From CAIJMI01 sp964448085 (GTDB lineage Bacteria > Patescibacteriota > Microgenomatia > UBA10105 > UBA927), in assembly GCA_964448085.1 (NCBI GenBank), contig CAYUUX010000008.1, positions 1 to 35,997 on the forward strand: 35,997 nucleotides of DNA. Direction: 5' to 3'. Positions 32,482-35,997 of the stretch are shown piece by piece (within the stretch, counting starts at the first letter, position 1; every line of letters starts with the position of its first letter). Both the position numbers and the translations under genes were made by a program. The notes under the pieces were generated by a model, which ran no database searches, was not told where the DNA came from, and worked only from the letters and a program-made list of their open reading frames with translations.

Positions 32482-32667
32482 ATGGCAAAAACATCTGACG
32501 TCGTGAAGTTCGAAAAAAAACAAAAATTTGCGGTTCGCCATAAGAACAGATGTAATCTGTGTGGCAGATCGCGAGCATATATGCGGAAATTCGGCATATG
32601 CAGAATTTGTTTTCGAGATCTTGCACATAAAGGAGAATTGCCTGGAGTAGTAAAAGCATCTTGGTAA
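32482..32667 (+). CDS. rpsN: 30S ribosomal protein S14 type Z (uS14)
   Basis: A 61-residue zinc-binding S14 with CNLCGRSRAYMRKFGICRIC supplying the four cysteine ligands, and the RDLAHKGELPGVVKASW end. AAGGAG sits about five bases before ATG 32482; the upstream open frame lies in rplE. Type Z is the short, zinc form. Confidence 0.96.
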   Translation: MAKTSDVVKFEKKQKFAVRHKNRCNLCGRSRAYMRKFGICRICFRDLAHKGELPGVVKASW

Positions 32668-32679
32668 AGGGGAAAATTT

Positions 32680-33072
32680 ATGGTAAATGATCCTATCGGA
32701 GATATGTTGATTCAAATAAAGAACGCTGCTTTAGCGGGAAAATCATCCGTGGTGATCCCGTATTCAAAAATGAAAGCAGCGCTTGCGACCATTCTTGTGG
32801 ATGAGCGCTACATAGAAAGTGTGAAAAAGGCTGGGGATGCCCCCAAGTTCACTCTCCACATAACGTTAAGATATGAAAAAGGTGAGCCGACAATATCCGG
32901 AGTAAAAAGGATCAGTAAGCCGGGCTTACGATGGTATGTTGATAAAGATTCGATTCCAAAAGTGGTTGGTGGCATGGGGACTGCAATTGTATCGACTTCC
33001 AAAGGAATAATGACAGGTAGGAAAGCGAAAAACGACGGTATTGGAGGGGAGTTGTTATGTGAGGTTTGGTAA
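32680..33072 (+). CDS. rpsH: 30S ribosomal protein S8 (uS8)
   Basis: A 130-residue central-domain protein. It begins MVNDPIGDMLIQIKNA, has ISKPGLRWYV in the middle and ends GIMTGRKAKNDGIGGELLCEVW, all typical. Length is the usual 130. Confidence 0.97.
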   Translation: MVNDPIGDMLIQIKNAALAGKSSVVIPYSKMKAALATILVDERYIESVKKAGDAPKFTLHITLRYEKGEPTISGVKRISKPGLRWYVDKDSIPKVVGGMGTAIVSTSKGIMTGRKAKNDGIGGELLCEVW

Positions 33073-33086
33073 CGAAAGGAATATAT

Positions 33087-33647
33087 ATGTCTCGTATTGG
33101 CAATGCAATCATCGAAATACCGAAAGACGTAACGATTGAACAAACAAAAGAAAAAATTACCGTTCGTGGTCCGAAAGGAGCACTATCCCTGGTAGTTCCA
33201 CCAATGATAGCGATTACCATAGAAGGTCCGGTTTTGACAGTGACATGTAAGAAAAAGGGCACAGCATTTACCGCACTTCATGGTTTTGTTCGGGCGGAAA
33301 TTGCAAACTACGTAAAAGGTGTCACGACGGGTTGGACACGGGTGCTTGAGTTGTCTGGTGTAGGATATAGAGCTGTTGTGACCGGATCAAATCTTACGCT
33401 TTCTGTCGGATTTTCTCATCCTGTCGTTATAATTCCACCCGAAGGAATTACCCTTGCGGTCGTTGAGGGGAAGATCGTCGTTTCCGGAATCGATAAACAA
33501 CTTGTTGGACAAGTTGCTGCAAACATACGATCAGTAAAAAAACCGGAGCCGTATAAAGGCAAAGGGATTAAATATCAAGGAGAACATATCAGAAAGAAAG
33601 CGGGAAAATCAGCGAAAGCAATCGGAGGAGCAGCAGGAGCTAAATAA
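33087..33647 (+). CDS. rplF: 50S ribosomal protein L6 (uL6)
   Basis: A 186-residue two-domain protein near the GTPase centre. MSRIGNAIIEIPKDV, VRGPKGALSL, LELSGVGYRAVV and EPYKGKGIKYQGEHIRKKAGKSA are diagnostic. ATG 33087 follows GAAAGGA; the frame open to 33066 begins inside rpsH and is not used. Confidence 0.97.
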   Translation: MSRIGNAIIEIPKDVTIEQTKEKITVRGPKGALSLVVPPMIAITIEGPVLTVTCKKKGTAFTALHGFVRAEIANYVKGVTTGWTRVLELSGVGYRAVVTGSNLTLSVGFSHPVVIIPPEGITLAVVEGKIVVSGIDKQLVGQVAANIRSVKKPEPYKGKGIKYQGEHIRKKAGKSAKAIGGAAGAK

Positions 33648-33659
33648 GGAGTATTTTGT

Positions 33660-33998
33660 ATGTTACAACGAAAAGCAAAAAAACATATTCAATCAAAAAG
33701 AGTTGCTCGTATACGCGCAAAAGTAGTTGGAACGAGTATGCGTCCGAGAATCGCTGTACATCGGTCCAACCGAATACTTACCATTCAGATTATTGACGAT
33801 GCTAAACATGAAACCTTAATGACTGCACGTACAGACAAAGATACGATTGTCGGTGCAAAAGCATTGGGAATAATCATTGCGCAAAAAGCAAAGGCGATGC
33901 ACATTAGCGCAATGGTTTTTGATCGAGGAGGACATAAATATCATGGCGTTATTAAGGCGTTGGCTGATACGGTGCGAGAAGGAGGAGTAACAATATGA
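33660..33998 (+). CDS. rplR: 50S ribosomal protein L18 (uL18)
   Basis: A 112-residue 5S rRNA-binding protein. RVARIRAKVVGTSMRPRIAVHRSNR and VFDRGGHKYHGVIKALADTVREGG identify it. It ends in TGA, and its last four bases overlap the rpsE start (ATGA), so the two are translationally coupled. Confidence 0.96.
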   Translation: MLQRKAKKHIQSKRVARIRAKVVGTSMRPRIAVHRSNRILTIQIIDDAKHETLMTARTDKDTIVGAKALGIIIAQKAKAMHISAMVFDRGGHKYHGVIKALADTVREGGVTI

Positions 33999-34459
33999 AC
34001 GAAGCGCGTCATATTCAATCGGAATTCGAAGAAAAAGTTGTCCAAGTGAATCGGGTTTCCAAAAAAACGAAAGGCGGAAATAAAATAGGGTTTTCCGTGC
34101 TGGTGGTTGTTGGTGATAAGAAGGGGAGAGTTGGCGTTGGCCTTGGCGGAGCCCCTGATGTTTCATCTTCGGTGAAGAAAGCTGTCATCTACGCGAAAAA
34201 ACATTTGATTACCGTTCCTATGCGAGGAAAAACAATTCCTCACGAGGTTCGTGTGAAGCGGGGGGCTGCAATGATATTGATTAAGCCCGCTCCTCCAGGA
34301 ACCGGTGTTATCGCAGGAGGTGCTGTGCGCGCCGTGGTAGAGGCAGCAGGGATTCGGGATGTGGTTTCGAAAATATTAGGAAGTAAAAATCAAGCATCAA
34401 ACGTATACGCAACAATAGAAGCATTAAAACAATTAAAGGAAGTTCATATTAGAAAATAA
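33995..34459 (+). CDS. rpsE: 30S ribosomal protein S5 (uS5)
   Basis: A 154-residue decoding-fidelity and mRNA-channel protein. KTKGGNKIGFSVLVVVGDKKGRVGVGLG, IPHEVRVKRGAA and PAPPGTGVIAGGAVRAVVEAAGIRDV are typical. In most bacteria rpmD (L30) comes next; here rplO starts 11 bases after the stop and no L30 reading frame is present. Confidence 0.97.
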   Translation: MNEARHIQSEFEEKVVQVNRVSKKTKGGNKIGFSVLVVVGDKKGRVGVGLGGAPDVSSSVKKAVIYAKKHLITVPMRGKTIPHEVRVKRGAAMILIKPAPPGTGVIAGGAVRAVVEAAGIRDVVSKILGSKNQASNVYATIEALKQLKEVHIRK

Positions 34460-34469
34460 GGATATTGCT

Positions 34470-34901
34470 ATGGCAGACATACGATTACCATCTCTTGTGA
34501 CAAAAGCAAAACGGCGTATCGGAAGGGGCCATGGATCGGGAAGAGTAAAAACATCAGGAAGAGGTACCAAAGGACAAAATGCACGCGGACACGTGCGGAT
34601 TGGATTTGAAGGCGGCCAACTTTCGATAATTAAACGCTTACCACTTCTTCGTGGAAAATTGCGCAACAAATCCAGAAAAGCGAAAGTTTATGTTATTGAT
34701 GTACAGACATTAGATACGCTGCCGGCAGGTGAAATTACAAAAGCAGTGCTTGTGAAGAAAACATTCGTACCGGAGAACGCTGAGAGCATCAAAATTCTCG
34801 GGTCTGGTCGATTAACACATGTATACACCGTACGCATTCCGTGTTCTAAAGGGAGTGAAAAGTCTATTACCAGCGCCGGTGGCAAAGTGATTCTTGAATA
34901 A
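34470..34901 (+). CDS. rplO: 50S ribosomal protein L15 (uL15)
   Basis: A 143-residue late-assembly protein. RRIGRGHGSGRVKTSGRGTKGQNARGH is the hallmark Gly/Arg-rich N-terminal arm. It follows rpsE directly, without rpmD, and precedes secY by 34 bases, the standard spc order otherwise. Confidence 0.96.
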   Translation: MADIRLPSLVTKAKRRIGRGHGSGRVKTSGRGTKGQNARGHVRIGFEGGQLSIIKRLPLLRGKLRNKSRKAKVYVIDVQTLDTLPAGEITKAVLVKKTFVPENAESIKILGSGRLTHVYTVRIPCSKGSEKSITSAGGKVILE

Positions 34902-34935
34902 TACAAAGGATTCGTAGTAATGTAGAGTGTGTTCC

Positions 34936-35997
34936 ATGAATACGTTACTTGCACCACTTGTTTCCAGTTGGAAAACGCCTGAACTTCGAAGGAAAATTTT
35001 GCTCACCGCAGGAATCTTTGTCATATTCCGGATGTTTGCGCATATTCCTATACCGGGTGTCGATGCAACAAAGCTCGCAGCATTATTTGCGCAAAACCAA
35101 TTTCTTGCACTACTTGACGTCTTTTCTGGAGGAACTTTGGTGAATTTTTCCATACTGGCGCTTGGGATCAATCCATACATCAACGCTTCCATCATATTGC
35201 AGCTGCTGCAGATCGTGTTTCCCAAACTGGAAGAACTTGCCAAAGAAGGGGAATCCGGGAGACAACAGATCAATCAATATACGCGTTTTCTCACAGTACC
35301 ACTTGCAACGGTACAGGCAATCGGTATGGTTGCACTCCTTCGAAATCAGGGAATAATTTCTCAAGTAGAACCACTGGTTTTTTTGACCATTATTGCAACG
35401 ATGACCGCAGGAACAATTTTTGTCATGTGGCTTGGCGAATTGATTACGGAATACGGGATAGGCAACGGGATATCGTTGTTAATATTTGCAGGAATCGTCG
35501 GAAGAATGCCCGTTGTGTTTGGTCAGGCGTTTACTGCAGCAACAGCAGAATCTATTACCAATATGGTATTCATTCTTGCACTCGGATTTGTCGTGATCGC
35601 AGCAACCGTCATTGTGAATGAGGCGGTTCGGAAAGTCACGGTGCAATATGCTCGGCGCGTGCGAGGGAACAAAATCTATGGTGGTGGCGCTTCATTTCTC
35701 CCACTGCGGCTCAATCAAGCTGGAGTGATTCCTATAATATTTGCAGTATCCCTGGTATTACTTCCTTCCTTGTTGGGGGGATTTTTGGCACAAACCCAGA
35801 ACCCCGGAATTGTTGGATTTGGGAAAGGTTTACAAAGTCTTTTTAATCCAAACGGGGCATTCTATAATATATTTTATTTTTTACTGGTTATCGGTTTTAC
35901 CTATTTTTATACGGCGATAACATTTAACCCCAAAAAAATATCCGAAGAAATACAGAAATATGGAGGATTCATTCCGGGTATTCGTCCAGGAAGCCCG
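34936..35997 (+). CDS. secY: Preprotein translocase subunit SecY (partial, 3' end cut)
   Basis: The reading frame from ATG 34936 runs open for 354 codons to the end of the window. It is the pore subunit of the Sec translocon. Recognisable parts are FRMFAHIPIPGVD, FSGGTLVNFSILALGINPYINASIILQLL (plug and helix 2), GESGRQQINQYTRFLT, ITEYGIGNGISLLIFAGIV, LPLRLNQAGVIPIIFA and ITFNPKKISEEIQKYGGFIPGIRPG. All expected helices up to about TM8 are seen. No good Shine-Dalgarno precedes the ATG. The 3' end lies beyond the window. Confidence 0.96.
   Translation, partial: MNTLLAPLVSSWKTPELRRKILLTAGIFVIFRMFAHIPIPGVDATKLAALFAQNQFLALLDVFSGGTLVNFSILALGINPYINASIILQLLQIVFPKLEELAKEGESGRQQINQYTRFLTVPLATVQAIGMVALLRNQGIISQVEPLVFLTIIATMTAGTIFVMWLGELITEYGIGNGISLLIFAGIVGRMPVVFGQAFTAATAESITNMVFILALGFVVIAATVIVNEAVRKVTVQYARRVRGNKIYGGGASFLPLRLNQAGVIPIIFAVSLVLLPSLLGGFLAQTQNPGIVGFGKGLQSLFNPNGAFYNIFYFLLVIGFTYFYTAITFNPKKISEEIQKYGGFIPGIRPGSP

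Overview
The window looks like a chromosomal segment of a Candidate Phyla Radiation (Patescibacteria) bacterium. This call is an inference from gene content, not from a phylogeny. Support comes from four things. The spc-type ribosomal operon has no uL30 gene between rpsE and rplO, a known CPR trait. The ribosomal proteins and RNA polymerase subunits are compact (L2 is N-terminally short, RpoB is about 1117 aa). The genes are tightly packed. Several proteins are of kinds often seen in CPR genomes: a GT-C membrane glycosyltransferase pair, a single-domain EamA protein, a DUF2130 protein and a CapA-like protein. UGA is used as a stop (for example mltG, rplP, rplR), so the recoded Gracilibacteria/Absconditabacteria are unlikely. 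I cannot place the lineage more finely.

Layout. Bases 72-4442 are accessory genes: a membrane-anchored thermonuclease-like protein, a conserved hypothetical, a secreted collagen-like fibre protein on the minus strand, the murein transglycosylase MltG, a half-size EamA transporter and a tiny hypothetical. Bases 4459-12574 form the transcription/translation block rpoB-rpoC-rpsL-rpsG, driven by a near-consensus promoter and a leader with a terminator-like hairpin. Bases 12577-22594 interrupt what is usually one str operon (rpsL-rpsG-fusA-tuf). This stretch holds two paralogous GT-C glycosyltransferases around a small membrane protein, a tRNA methylthiotransferase (MtaB), an AlkA-like DNA glycosylase, a Cas4/RecB-type nuclease, TspO, a DUF2130 protein, two anchored hypothetical proteins and a CapA-like protein. 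Bases 22714-34901 carry fusA, tuf and an almost canonical S10-spc ribosomal cluster (rpsJ, rplC, D, W, B, rpsS, rplV, rpsC, rplP, rpmC, rpsQ, rplN, X, E, rpsN, rpsH, rplF, R, rpsE, rplO). The window ends inside secY. No tRNA, rRNA, CRISPR array, transposase or phage module was seen. No gene-free stretch exceeds 300 bases; the longest is the 193-base rpsJ-rplC gap, which holds a promoter and an attenuator.

Regulation is the most interesting part. Several first-in-operon accessory genes have a TATAAT- or TACAAT-like -10 box only 6-11 bases upstream of the start codon, which predicts leaderless mRNAs. The clearest case is a 15-bp palindrome whose two halves are the -10 boxes of the divergent mtaB and alkA-like genes. 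In contrast, rpoB, fusA and rplC have promoters followed by short leaders with terminator-like hairpins, and the rplC leader also has a competing antiterminator helix. A 37-nt hairpin covers one possible rpsJ start codon. Inside operons the genes mostly have ordinary Shine-Dalgarno sites. A 10-N assembly gap lies in rplC.
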